From positions 62,001 through 126,000 of the forward strand of contig CALGYZ010000065.1 in assembly GCA_937934645.1 (NCBI GenBank): a DNA stretch of 64,000 nucleotides, read 5' to 3'. The position numbers and the translations under genes are program-made. The notes below the pieces were generated by a model that saw nothing but the letters and a program-made list of their open reading frames with translations, was not told the DNA's origin and did no database searches. Source of the DNA: an uncultured Bacillaceae bacterium. GTDB taxonomy: Bacteria > Bacillota > Bacilli > Bacillales > Caldibacillaceae. Shown here piece by piece: positions 16,459-24,777 of this stretch. Numbering within the stretch: the stretch's first letter is position 1; every line of letters starts with the position of its first letter.

Positions 16459-17427
16459 ATGTTTGGACGAAAAAGATTTCAAAAAGAAGAAATCCGTTTA
16501 TTACAGAAGAAAATTGATGAGTTGAATAAGAAATTGGATAAAAAAGAAGATGCTTTTCTTTTTAAATAATATACATAAAAACTTGTTGGCTACGATGGAA
16601 GCCATTGAGAAGGTAAATGAGGAGCACCATATGATTATGCATATGGTAGACCGGATGAATGACGAATATAAAAGAGTGGAGAAAAGCACGGTCGAAAATC
16701 ATAATAATTCCCGTACCATGCTGGAAAAGGGAAAATCACTGCTCCAATCAACGAGGGAGATGGTGAATATTTCCCAAAAAGGAAAAGAGTCTGTAGAAAA
16801 GGTAAAAAATATTATTGACCGTCTGGGAGATTAGTCAGAGGATGCAGCTGCCGGCATGCGGCAACTGCAGCAGAGAGTTCCCGGCAAATTGAAGAAATCG
16901 TCAATGTCATCAGCAGGATATCGGAAAATATTAACTTGCTAGCATTAAATGCTTCAATTAATGCATCCCGGACAGGTGAACATGGCAGGGGCTTTGCTAT
17001 TGTAGCTGCTGAGATCAGAAAGTTGACGGAAAATACAAAAAACAGTACGAAAAATATAAACGAGTTAACGACGAAAGTCCGTGATGAAATCCGGACGGTA
17101 AGTGCATACAGCCACAAAATATTGAGCTAGTCCGCCGCGGAGTGAAATCGAATTTTCAAATCAATGATGAAATGAACCGGTTACTTAAAGTAATTAATGA
17201 TGTTGAGGAAGAAGTGTATAATTTAATTCACACGATTGAACTCCAGCAGGGAACAAGTAAAGATGTAATCAATAAATTTCAAATCACAGCTGGGCTATTC
17301 CGGCATACGAATGAGTTGTTGATCGAACATATCAAAGAAGGAGAATAGATCAGTGATCAGCTGCGGGAGGCATTACATAAAGTCGAAGCGGAGAAAGAAG
17401 AACGACAGGCATATGCAACCGGCTGAT
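16459..17427 (+). pseudogene. Decayed methyl-accepting chemotaxis protein gene
   Basis: Pieces of one soluble chemotaxis-receptor-type protein lie in shifting frames. A ribosome site CCGGAGG and ATG 16459 begin a coiled-coil segment; the frame changes near 16560, again near 16870 and near 17120. In-frame TAG stops occur at 16832, 17128 and 17346. The signalling hairpin tip ISENINLLALNASINASRTG with EHGRGFAIVAAE is unmistakable, and a tail continues to TGA near 17424. At least two frameshifts and three stops make it non-functional. No membrane segment is visible in the remnants. Confidence 0.85.
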
Positions 17428-17541
17428 TTGTATATAAGATTTTGTACAAACATCCGGTTTCATAATGCGTTGTTTTTGTTACCATGATAAAGTTTTTCTT
17501 CCTCCCTGCATTACGTATACTAAATTTGAGGGGGGATTTAT

Positions 17542-18129
17542 TTGGCAAGGGAACGGAAGTTTACACGTGATGATTTGTATGAAACGACAAAGTATATGTT
17601 GTTGGAAAATGGATACGAAGGCTTTACATTCAGCAAGCTGGCGGAAAAATTAAACGTATCACGCGGTGCCATTTATAAGTATTTTAACAATAAAGATGAG
17701 CTGATTACGGAATTCATGATTTATGAAATGAATGGGTTTCTGAAGGAACTGGGGAAAATTAACGGATACGATTCTTTTGATGATCAATTAAATTATCTAT
17801 TTACACTCATCTTTAAAAATGCGTACATTCATCAAATGATTAATATCAGCAAACATTTATTAAACAAAAAAAATAAAAAAGTAGCAGAGAATGAAAGGGA
17901 ATTGGCCCGGCTCCATTTGAAAATGTACCGGTTATTAGAGGATTTTATTCAACAGGGGAAAAGTGAAGGAAAACTGAAGTCCCACTTGCCGGACAGCTTG
18001 ATCCTGGGATATATTTTCCAATCTATTAATATCCCGAATCATTTTCATATTCCGGAAGAAGAATGGTACCATTCCTTAAAAGACATGATTAAATACGGAA
18101 TTTTTTCTTCTGGATCAAAGAAAACATAG
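17542..18129 (+). CDS. TetR/AcrR-family transcriptional regulator
   Basis: A 195-residue one-component repressor. The N-terminal TetR DNA-binding domain includes FSKLAEKLNVSRGAIYKYF at about 31-49, with the Tyr-rich end of the recognition helix. The C-terminal helical ligand domain (60-190) has no recognisable specificity. Translation starts at TTG 17542 behind GAGGGGGG. It lies after the dead chemoreceptor gene and is followed by a terminator, so its target is not obvious from context. Confidence 0.88.
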   Translation: MARERKFTRDDLYETTKYMLLENGYEGFTFSKLAEKLNVSRGAIYKYFNNKDELITEFMIYEMNGFLKELGKINGYDSFDDQLNYLFTLIFKNAYIHQMINISKHLLNKKNKKVAENERELARLHLKMYRLLEDFIQQGKSEGKLKSHLPDSLILGYIFQSINIPNHFHIPEEEWYHSLKDMIKYGIFSSGSKKT

Positions 18130-18136
18130 TCGGGAG

Positions 18137-18170
18137 ACGGCTGTATCCAGATGGTTCAGCCGTTTTTTAT
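18137..18170 (+). terminator. Terminator of the TetR gene
   Basis: ACGGCTG/CAGCCGT stem followed by TTTTTTAT. Confidence 0.8.
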
Positions 18171-18201
18171 ACTGACAATTTAAATAATATTTTCGTTTTA
18201 G

Positions 18202-18229
18202 TTGACATATTACTCTTTTATAGTACAAT
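18202..18229 (+). promoter_or_regulatory. Sigma-A promoter of the lysine-riboswitch operon
   Basis: TTGACA at 18202-18207 and TACAAT at 18224-18229 with a 16-base spacer, placing the transcript start just before the riboswitch. Confidence 0.8.
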
Positions 18230-18257
18230 AGTAAAAAACAATTTTATAAAAATTCAG

Positions 18258-18457
18258 ACCTCACTACTTGGTGAGGTAGAGGCGCGGTATTTAACAGTCC
18301 CTGGTGGAACTGCGAGAAAGGTGATGAAACCCGGGAGAAGGAAATACCGCCGAAGCGTGTAATATTTTTCTCGGTATTACACGCTGGGCTTGCAGTGAAT
18401 AACTGTAAGACTGTCTCAGGTAAAAAATTCCCGTTTACCTGAGATGCGCTATCTCAA
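18258..18457 (+). promoter_or_regulatory. Lysine riboswitch (L box)
   Basis: The leader has the L-box core: GAGGTAGAGGCGCG at the P1/P2 side, GAAGGAAATACCGCCGAAGC, then CTGGGCTTGCAGTGAATAAC and AAGACTGTCTC at the 3' side. P1 pairs TGAGGTAG (18272-18279) with CTATCTCA (18449-18456). A competing hairpin ACCTCAC/GTGAGGT at 18258-18277 would capture the 5' half of P1. An intrinsic terminator follows at 18496. Lysine should switch off the ABC operon downstream. Confidence 0.93.
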
Positions 18458-18495
18458 CCGGGAAGTAGCGGGGACTGGGTGCAATGTGTCAATTG

Positions 18496-18525
18496 CGACC
18501 TGAGTTCGTCTCGGGTCGTTTTTTG
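18496..18525 (+). terminator. Riboswitch expression-platform terminator
   Basis: CGACCTGAG/CTCGGGTCG with a short loop and TTTTTT, directly before the lysine transporter genes. Confidence 0.88.
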
Positions 18526-18569
18526 TTTACATGAAAAGAATGAAAATTAATCATTTAAGGGGGAGAACA

Positions 18570-19406
18570 ATGAAATCAAGGTTATTATTTTTCATAAGTT
18601 TAATTGCTGCAATGATCGTGTTTTCCGGTTGTAGCGCCGGAGAAGAAGGCAATGGGGGAGGCGGAAATCCGGAAAATACATTTGTTGTCGGTATGGAAGC
18701 GGGTTATCCGCCCTTTAACTGGACACAAAACGATGATTCCAACGGAGCAGTGCCAATCAAAGGAAGCAATGAATATGCCGGCGGATATGATGTTGAAATT
18801 GCGAAACGGATTGCGGAGGGTCTCGGAAAAGAACTGGTTATTGTAAAAACAGAATGGGATGGATTGATCCCTGCATTGCAATCCGGAAAAATTGACGCAG
18901 TAATTGCAGGAATGTCCCCGACTGCCGAACGGAAAGAATCCATTGATTTTACTGATACTTACTATCAATCAGATCTTGTTATGATTGTGAAAAAGGAAAG
19001 TCCGTATGAGAATGCCGTATCTATTCAAGATTTCAGCGGTGCAAAAGTCACAGCCCAGTTAAACACATTCCATTATTCAGTGATCGATCAGATTAAGGGT
19101 GTCGATAAGCAGCCGGCTATGGACAATTTCCCTGCTATGCGCGTTGCTTTGGAATCCGGAGTGATTGACGGGTACGTGTCCGAACGTCCGGAAGCAGTCA
19201 GCGCCACATCGGCTAATGAAAACTTTACCTTTGTTGAATTTGAAGACGGATTTGAAACAACTGAAGAAGATACGGCAATTGCCGTCGGTGTAAAAAAAGG
19301 CAGTGATTTAAAAGAAAAAATCAATCAAATATTGGCAGAAATTTCCGAGGAAGAGAGAAAACAAATAATGGACGAAGCGGTCAAAAACCAACCGGCTTCA
19401 GAGTAA
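18570..19406 (+). CDS. Lysine ABC transporter substrate-binding lipoprotein
   Basis: A 278-residue lipid-anchored amino-acid binding protein. The lipobox FSGC gives Cys21. The type-3 solute-binding core has GMEAGYPPFNW, a DVEIAKRIAEGLG stretch, DGLIPALQSGKIDAVIAGMS and a C-terminal VAVGVKKGSD-like segment. ATG 18570 is preferred over 18531 because AAGGGGGAG lies at the right distance. The lysine riboswitch upstream assigns lysine as the likely ligand. A 12-bp hairpin separates it from the permease gene. Confidence 0.88.
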   Translation: MKSRLLFFISLIAAMIVFSGCSAGEEGNGGGGNPENTFVVGMEAGYPPFNWTQNDDSNGAVPIKGSNEYAGGYDVEIAKRIAEGLGKELVIVKTEWDGLIPALQSGKIDAVIAGMSPTAERKESIDFTDTYYQSDLVMIVKKESPYENAVSIQDFSGAKVTAQLNTFHYSVIDQIKGVDKQPAMDNFPAMRVALESGVIDGYVSERPEAVSATSANENFTFVEFEDGFETTEEDTAIAVGVKKGSDLKEKINQILAEISEEERKQIMDEAVKNQPASE

Positions 19407-19425
19407 AATTAAGGAATTTGTCTGG

Positions 19426-19474
19426 CAAACGGCAGAAGAGTGAAAGAATAATATAAATTCTGCCGTTTGTTTTG
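19426..19474 (+). terminator. Intercistronic hairpin between binding protein and permease
   Basis: CAAACGGCAGAA at 19426-19437 pairs perfectly with TTCTGCCGTTTG at 19458-19469 and is followed by TTTTG. It is a likely partial terminator that raises the amount of binding protein over membrane parts. Confidence 0.65.
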
Positions 19475-19501
19475 ACAAAAACGGAAATTAGGAGGAGGAT
19501 C

Positions 19502-20257
19502 ATGAGTCTCGATTGGATCATAAAAATATTTGTTGAAAATTGGCCGATGTTTTTAAGGGGGGCAGGGATCACATTACTCATTGCTTTGGTCGGTACGGCA
19601 GCCGGAGCTGTTATCGGACTGATTATTGGCATAATACGGACCATCCCGCTTCCTGAAAAAGGCATAAAGCGAGGAATATTGAAAACAATCAACGGAATTT
19701 TATTTGTATATATTGAGGTATTCCGCGGAACACCGATGATCGTTCAGGCAATGGTTATATATTACGGTGTCGCTATGGCATTCGGTGTTGATATGGACCG
19801 TTTAATGGCGGCATTTTTTATCGTTTCGGTCAATACAGGGGCTTATATGGCGGAAATTGTCCGCGGAGGTATATTATCCATTGACAAAGGGCAATTTGAA
19901 GCCGCACGGGCTATTGGAATGAACCATTTCCAGACGATGACCAACATCGTTTTACCCCAGGTCCTGCGCAATATTTTGCCGGCGACCGGAAATGAATTTG
20001 TCATTAATATTAAAGATACATCTGTTTTAAATGTTATTTCTGTTTCAGAACTGTTTTTTGCAACAAAATCAATTGCAGGCAATAACTTTAAATACTTCGA
20101 ATCTTTCTTTATCGCATCAGTCATCTATTTAATCATGACTTTTACGGTAACAAGAATATTGCGGTATATGGAGAAAAAACTGGATGGTCCCGATAATTAC
20201 GATCTTGCCGGAAACCAAATGCAGGTGGATACGCCGAAAATACCGGCAAAACAGTAA
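19502..20257 (+). CDS. Lysine ABC transporter permease
   Basis: A 251-residue HisM/ArtQ-type permease with about five transmembrane helices. The EAA loop is GQFEAARAIGMNHFQTMTNI at about 130-150, and the RGTPMIVQAM segment is typical of amino-acid permeases. ATG 19502 follows AGGAGGAGG. It forms the operon with the lysine binding protein (95 bases before it) and the ATPase (14 bases after it). The only permease of the set probably works as a homodimer. Confidence 0.88.
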   Translation: MSLDWIIKIFVENWPMFLRGAGITLLIALVGTAAGAVIGLIIGIIRTIPLPEKGIKRGILKTINGILFVYIEVFRGTPMIVQAMVIYYGVAMAFGVDMDRLMAAFFIVSVNTGAYMAEIVRGGILSIDKGQFEAARAIGMNHFQTMTNIVLPQVLRNILPATGNEFVINIKDTSVLNVISVSELFFATKSIAGNNFKYFESFFIASVIYLIMTFTVTRILRYMEKKLDGPDNYDLAGNQMQVDTPKIPAKQ

Positions 20258-20271
20258 AGGAGAGTTGATTC

Positions 20272-21015
20272 GTGGATACAGTCATAGAAGTTCAACATTT
20301 AAGCAAGAAATTCGGTTCCAATGAAGTATTGCGTGACATAAACTTTTCCGTAAAAAAAGGTGAAGTTGTTACAATTATCGGATCTTCCGGTTCAGGGAAA
20401 TCAACATTGCTCCGGTGCATAAATTTATTGGAAAGACCGACCGGAGGGAAAATTATTTACCGGGGTAAAAATATATTGGATAAAAAATACGATATCAATA
20501 AGTACCGTACGAAACTGGGAATGGTATTCCAGCAATTTAATTTATTCAATAACTACAATGTATTGGGAAATTGTGTAGTCGGCCAGGTAAAAGTGTTAAA
20601 GCGTTCAAAGGAAGAAGCGGCAAAAATCGCCATGAAATATTTAAAGGATGTCGGCATGGAGAAATATATTCATGCCAAACCAAAACATTTGTCCGGTGGA
20701 CAAAAACAGCGGGTCGCCATTGCCCGGGCCCTTTGCATGGAACCGGATGTCATGCTTTTTGACGAGCCGACATCCGCTCTTGATCCCGAGATGGTCGGTG
20801 AAGTGTTAAAAGTTATGAAACAACTGGCTGAAAGCGGACTGACAATGATCATTGTCACCCATGAAATGGGTTTTGCCAGGGAAGTATCCGACCGGATTAT
20901 ATTTATGGACCAGGGAGTGATTGCCGAGGAAGGCACTCCGGAACAAATATTTAATAATCCTGTACAAGAACGGACGAGGGAGTTTTTAAAACGGACTTTA
21001 ATGCAAAATTTATAA
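20272..21015 (+). CDS. Lysine ABC transporter ATPase
   Basis: A 247-residue ATPase of the polar amino-acid uptake group (GlnQ/ArtM-like). Walker A GSSGSGKST is at 38-46, signature LSGGQKQR at about 141-148, Walker B LFDEPTSALDPE at about 163-174, and the H-loop in VTHEMGFA. Translation starts at GTG 20272, seven bases after AAAGGAG. Last gene of the riboswitch-controlled operon. Confidence 0.9.
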   Translation: MDTVIEVQHLSKKFGSNEVLRDINFSVKKGEVVTIIGSSGSGKSTLLRCINLLERPTGGKIIYRGKNILDKKYDINKYRTKLGMVFQQFNLFNNYNVLGNCVVGQVKVLKRSKEEAAKIAMKYLKDVGMEKYIHAKPKHLSGGQKQRVAIARALCMEPDVMLFDEPTSALDPEMVGEVLKVMKQLAESGLTMIIVTHEMGFAREVSDRIIFMDQGVIAEEGTPEQIFNNPVQERTREFLKRTLMQNL

Positions 21016-21041
21016 GACAGCCTTACCGCTGTCTTTTTTAT
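21015..21041 (+). terminator. Terminator of the lysine ABC operon
   Basis: AGACAGC/GCTGTCT with six loop bases and TTTTTTA. Confidence 0.88.
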
Positions 21042-21155
21042 GGGATAAAAAAGATGTATTTGTAAGGAATCTTTTAAAAAGGTCTGCATATATGCATGTA
21101 AAAATGTGGTAAATTAAAAATAGGGACAAAGTCACCGGTAAGAAGGAGGGGTTGT

Positions 21156-21491
21156 ATGAGAAAAGTCAATGACGGTCCGGTGATCCGGCAAGAAAAGGCA
21201 ATTGTTGAACAGATGATTTCTTTTTATTGCCGAAAGAAACACCGTCAAAAAGAACTTTGTGATAGCTGCCGAGACCTTCTGGTTTACTCCCATAAAAGGC
21301 TTTCCTATTGTCCGTTCGGTGAAGAAAAGACTGCATGTGCCAATTGTAAAATCCATTGTTATAAACCGGATTACCGGGAAAAAATTAAAGTAGTCATGCG
21401 TTTTGCTGGACCGCGGATCTTTTTATCACATCCGATTTTGTCCCTTAAACATTTACCCTGGAAAAAGCTGCGCTTGAAACGGACTCATTAA
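21156..21491 (+). CDS. Nitrous oxide-stimulated promoter family protein
   Basis: A small basic protein of 111 residues. Its cysteines are arranged as LCDSC, YCPFG and CANCKIHCY, the pattern of the family named 'nitrous oxide-stimulated promoter', probably metal-binding. The C-terminus is rich in Lys and Arg with RFAGPRIFLSHPILSLKHL, which may lie on a membrane. Function is unknown in Bacillaceae. The ATG is behind AAGGAGG. It has its own terminator. Confidence 0.8.
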   Translation: MRKVNDGPVIRQEKAIVEQMISFYCRKKHRQKELCDSCRDLLVYSHKRLSYCPFGEEKTACANCKIHCYKPDYREKIKVVMRFAGPRIFLSHPILSLKHLPWKKLRLKRTH

Positions 21492-21513
21492 ACTTGTTAT
21501 AAAATGCCTTCCT

Positions 21514-21558
21514 AAAGCAGACTGACCGTCATCGGGGATAAGTCTGCTTTTATTTTTT
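21514..21558 (+). terminator. Terminator after the Cys-rich small protein gene
   Basis: AAAGCAGACT/AGTCTGCTTT with a 17-base loop and TATTTTTT. Confidence 0.75.
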
Positions 21559-21701
21559 CTAAATTGAGGAAAACTCTAAACGAGTGCAAGGAAAGTGTTT
21601 CACCTATTATTCGGAATCTTTTTATTATTCAAAAATCGAATATTCATAAATGTTAAAAATATAGTATAATTGATTACGGAAATTTTAAGGAGGGGATGGG
21701 A

Positions 21702-23294
21702 TTGAGCAATTTGATCGCACCGGAGAACTACAACTTTACAAGAGAAGTGGAAAAGTTTGCGGAAAATCCGGATCAAGTTGCCATTAAATGGGTCAATGAA
21801 ACCGGCTGGGTAAAAAATATTACATATGCTGTTCTTGCAGAAAAGTTAAACCAATATGCCAATGCCCTTTCCCGTATCGGCTTAAAAAAGGGTGACCGTG
21901 TGCTCGTCATTACGCAAAGGGTTCCGGAATCCTACATTATTTATCTTGCCTGCTTAAAAGCCGGAATCGTTATTATCCCGTGTTCGGAAATGCTGCGGGC
22001 ATCCGACCTGGTTTACCGGATCAATCATTCCGGGGCAAAGGCAGTGATCGTATATAACCGGTTAACGGAGGAGGTCGATAAAATTAAAGAACCGGTACCC
22101 TCGTTAAAATATAAATTAATTATCGGTGACTATACCCGGCAGGGCTGGGAATCATTAACTAAACTGGCAGAAAAGGAAAGTACATATTTTGATAAAGTTC
22201 AAACGAAATGTGATGAAATGGCGCTGCTTCCTTATACATCGGGGACGACTGGAAATCCGAAAGCCGTTGTTCATACCCATAATTGGTTTTATGCTCACTT
22301 ACAGGTTGCACCAAAGCTTTGGTTAAACATTAGAGAAAGTGATCTTGTCTGGGCAACGGCAGCACCGGGCTGGCAAAAATGGGTTTGGAGCCCGTTTGTT
22401 TCAACCCTGGGTATGGGTGCCTGTGGCTTTGTGTATAACAGCCGTTTTGATGCGGAGAAATACTTGCAGCTGATTCAAGATTATAAAATAAATGTCCTTT
22501 GTTGTACACCGACGGAATACCGTTTTATGGCAAAAAGCGGAAAGTTGGATCAATATAATTTATCTTCATTGCGGAGTGCGGTTTCAGCCGGTGAGCCGCT
22601 GAACATTCAAGTCATTGATGCATTTCGGAAATACTCAGGTATTACAGTGCGGGACGGATACGGACAGACCGAAAATACGCTGCTGATTGGTACCACACCG
22701 GAGTTGGAAGTAAGAAAAGGTTCTATGGGTAAACCGGTTCCCGGATACCGCGTGGAAGTTATAAATTCAAAAGGAGAACCGTGTAAAGCGGGAGAAGTTG
22801 GTGATATTGCCGTACATAAAGATACACCGACATTATTTAAAGAGTATTACAAAGATGAGGAGCGGACGAAGAACAGCTTCCGGGGAGAATGGTATTTGAC
22901 CGGTGACCGGGCGAAAAAAGATGAAGACGGTTACTTTTGGTATGAAGGACGGAGTGACGATATCATTATCAGTTCCGGCTATACGATCGGTCCCTTTGAA
23001 GTAGAAGATGCGCTGATGAAGCATCCTTTAGTTCGTGAATGTGCCGTTGTTGCCAGTCCGGATCCGGACCGCGGTGCCGTCGTTAAAGCATTTGTCGTCC
23101 TGATTGATAAAAACATTCCGAAAGATGACGAATTAATTAAAGCACTTCAAGAACACGTAAAGAAAATGACAGCTCCCTACAAATATCCAAGAAAAATTGA
23201 ATTTATTGATGAACTTCCGAAAACACCATCCGGAAAAATCCGCAGGGTTGAATTACGGCAGCGGGAAAGAGAAAGTTTGCAAAATAAAAGTTGA
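21702..23294 (+). CDS. Acyl-CoA synthetase (AMP-forming), MbcS/YtcI-like
   Basis: A 530-residue ANL-superfamily ligase that activates a carboxylic acid with ATP and CoA. The AMP motif is YTSGTTGNPK near residue 176; DGYGQTEN, YLTGDRA, the hinge GRSDDIIISSGYTIGP and the C-terminal Lys in PKTPSGKIRR are all present. It resembles medium- or branched-chain acyl-CoA synthetases (MbcS, YtcI) more than acetyl-CoA synthetase. TTG 21702 is eight bases from AAGGAGG; ATG 21696 is too close. The stop lies just before a bidirectional terminator. Confidence 0.87.
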   Translation: MSNLIAPENYNFTREVEKFAENPDQVAIKWVNETGWVKNITYAVLAEKLNQYANALSRIGLKKGDRVLVITQRVPESYIIYLACLKAGIVIIPCSEMLRASDLVYRINHSGAKAVIVYNRLTEEVDKIKEPVPSLKYKLIIGDYTRQGWESLTKLAEKESTYFDKVQTKCDEMALLPYTSGTTGNPKAVVHTHNWFYAHLQVAPKLWLNIRESDLVWATAAPGWQKWVWSPFVSTLGMGACGFVYNSRFDAEKYLQLIQDYKINVLCCTPTEYRFMAKSGKLDQYNLSSLRSAVSAGEPLNIQVIDAFRKYSGITVRDGYGQTENTLLIGTTPELEVRKGSMGKPVPGYRVEVINSKGEPCKAGEVGDIAVHKDTPTLFKEYYKDEERTKNSFRGEWYLTGDRAKKDEDGYFWYEGRSDDIIISSGYTIGPFEVEDALMKHPLVRECAVVASPDPDRGAVVKAFVVLIDKNIPKDDELIKALQEHVKKMTAPYKYPRKIEFIDELPKTPSGKIRRVELRQRERESLQNKS

Positions 23295-23370
23295 TCAAGA
23301 CAGTGTAGATGTATTTTGGACAGTTCGGGTCCAAAAGGAAGTACCGTTTTTATATGGATATAAAAATAAG

Positions 23371-23415
23371 ACCGGGAATATGCCATGCCGGCTAAATGAT
23401 CCCGGCTTTTTCTAT
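23371..23415. terminator. Bidirectional terminator
   Basis: CCGGGAAT and ATCCCGG pair around an internal GC-rich stretch. The plus strand ends in CTTTTT and the minus strand in CTTATTTTTA. Confidence 0.6.
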
Positions 23416-24059
23416 ATTACATAAAAGTATATGCTGAGAAAGTGGGAAAGACTTCCCAATAAAATAAAAATATGGAAAATCTCATGGTATCCCACTTGTT
23501 TAAATTGTAAACATGCCGGTTTTGCTCCGTAAATAATTCCGCCAATCGTGTAAAAAATTCCGCCGAGTATCAATAAACAAAGCCCCCCAAATTCCAGCGA
23601 TTTTGCTAAAGGAGAAAAGACAAACAGTGCCATCCATCCCATTCCGATGTATATGAAAGTCGAGATCCACCGCGGACAATGGAACCATACGAGTTTGAAA
23701 ATTACACCGGCTATGACAAGGATGGAAATGACGGAAAATAAAGTGTACCCGGCTGTCCCTTTCAGGGTGATTAAACAATAAGGGGCATAGGTTCCGGCAA
23801 TTAACACGAAAATCATCGCGTGATCAACCCGCCGCAAAAAATGAATGACTTTTTCATCGGCGATTACCCAGTGATACGTTGTTGATGCAGCGTACAATAA
23901 AATTAAACTGATGCCGAATACCATCACGATTGCAATTTCCAGCGGGGATCCAGATTTTGCCAGGACTTTTCCCGCCATGAAGAAAAGACCGAATACAGAC
24001 AATATTACACCGGCTAAATGGGTCAAACTGTTGATCGGTTCCCTGATGTACTGCTTCAT
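23412..24059 (-). CDS. Hemolysin III / PAQR family membrane protein
   Basis: A 215-residue protein with seven hydrophobic helices, of the HlyIII/PAQR (YqfA/YplQ) family. Expected polar motifs are visible: STTYHW near residue 60, RRVDHAMIF near 77 and HEIFHIFILLGSLSHF near the end, whose His residues form the predicted zinc site. Members affect membrane properties; the haemolysin name is historical. The gene is convergent with the acyl-CoA synthetase gene and divergent from the DUF1836-hemY operon. Confidence 0.87.
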   Translation of the reverse strand: MKQYIREPINSLTHLAGVILSVFGLFFMAGKVLAKSGSPLEIAIVMVFGISLILLYAASTTYHWVIADEKVIHFLRRVDHAMIFVLIAGTYAPYCLITLKGTAGYTLFSVISILVIAGVIFKLVWFHCPRWISTFIYIGMGWMALFVFSPLAKSLEFGGLCLLILGGIFYTIGGIIYGAKPACLQFKQVGYHEIFHIFILLGSLSHFLSIYFYVI

Positions 24060-24199
24060 GTAGATTCCCCCAACACGTAATGTAGTTTATAAAACTATAT
24101 TAAATAATATAGATATTACAACAAGTGGTCAATGTTTACTTTTTTCCACAATAACGTTAAACTTATATTGAAATAAAGATAATGTTTTGGAGGGTTACA

Positions 24200-24772
24200 G
24201 TGGAACAGATTGAACAGTTTTTGGAATCCCTTGGCCTTGAAGAACAAATCACGCTGGAAGATATTCCGGATATCGACTTGTATATGGATCAAGTTATTCA
24301 ATTATTTGAAAATAAATTTTCGAAAACAAAGCGGCATGAAGATGATAAAATATTAACAAAGACAATGATTAACAATTATGCAAAGGCAAGATTATTTTTT
24401 CCCGTCAAAAATAAAAAATACACGAAACATCATTTGATCTTAATTAGTTTGATTTTTCAAATGAAGGGAGCCCTTTCCATACGGGATATAAAATCCGTAT
24501 TGGAAAAATTAAATGAAAAGGTTGTAACGGAAAATTTTCCGCTGGAAGATTTGTATTCCGCTTATTTGCGGCTGGTCAGACAGAATTCGAAGCAAGTAAG
24601 AAAAAGTATTTCCGATATTGCGGAAAGGGTGAAAGAAGAGTCAGAAATAATTGCTGATCCGGACGCGGATTATTTAGAAAAGATGTTATCCGTCGCAACC
24701 TTTTGTTATTTAAGTAATATGTTCCGCAGGGCTGCCGAACAATTGGCAGATGAAATACATAACGAGGGGTGA
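24200..24772 (+). CDS. DUF1836 domain protein
   Basis: A 190-residue cytosolic protein of the DUF1836 family, which has a MerR-like DNA-binding fold in its N-terminal half (around TMINNYAKARLFFP and YTKHHLILISLIFQMKGALS). The C-terminus is a helical segment. Target and signal are unknown. GTG 24200 follows GGAGGG at a good distance; the ATG at 24182 precedes that site. It overlaps the annotated hemY start region, so the two are co-transcribed and possibly co-translated. Confidence 0.85.
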   Translation: MEQIEQFLESLGLEEQITLEDIPDIDLYMDQVIQLFENKFSKTKRHEDDKILTKTMINNYAKARLFFPVKNKKYTKHHLILISLIFQMKGALSIRDIKSVLEKLNEKVVTENFPLEDLYSAYLRLVRQNSKQVRKSISDIAERVKEESEIIADPDADYLEKMLSVATFCYLSNMFRRAAEQLADEIHNEG

Positions 24773-24777
24773 CTGGA

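Noticed and set aside
16459..17427. Recoding or read-through of the three TAG stops in the chemoreceptor gene
   Set aside because: The frame itself changes between the pieces, so read-through of TAG could not restore one protein.
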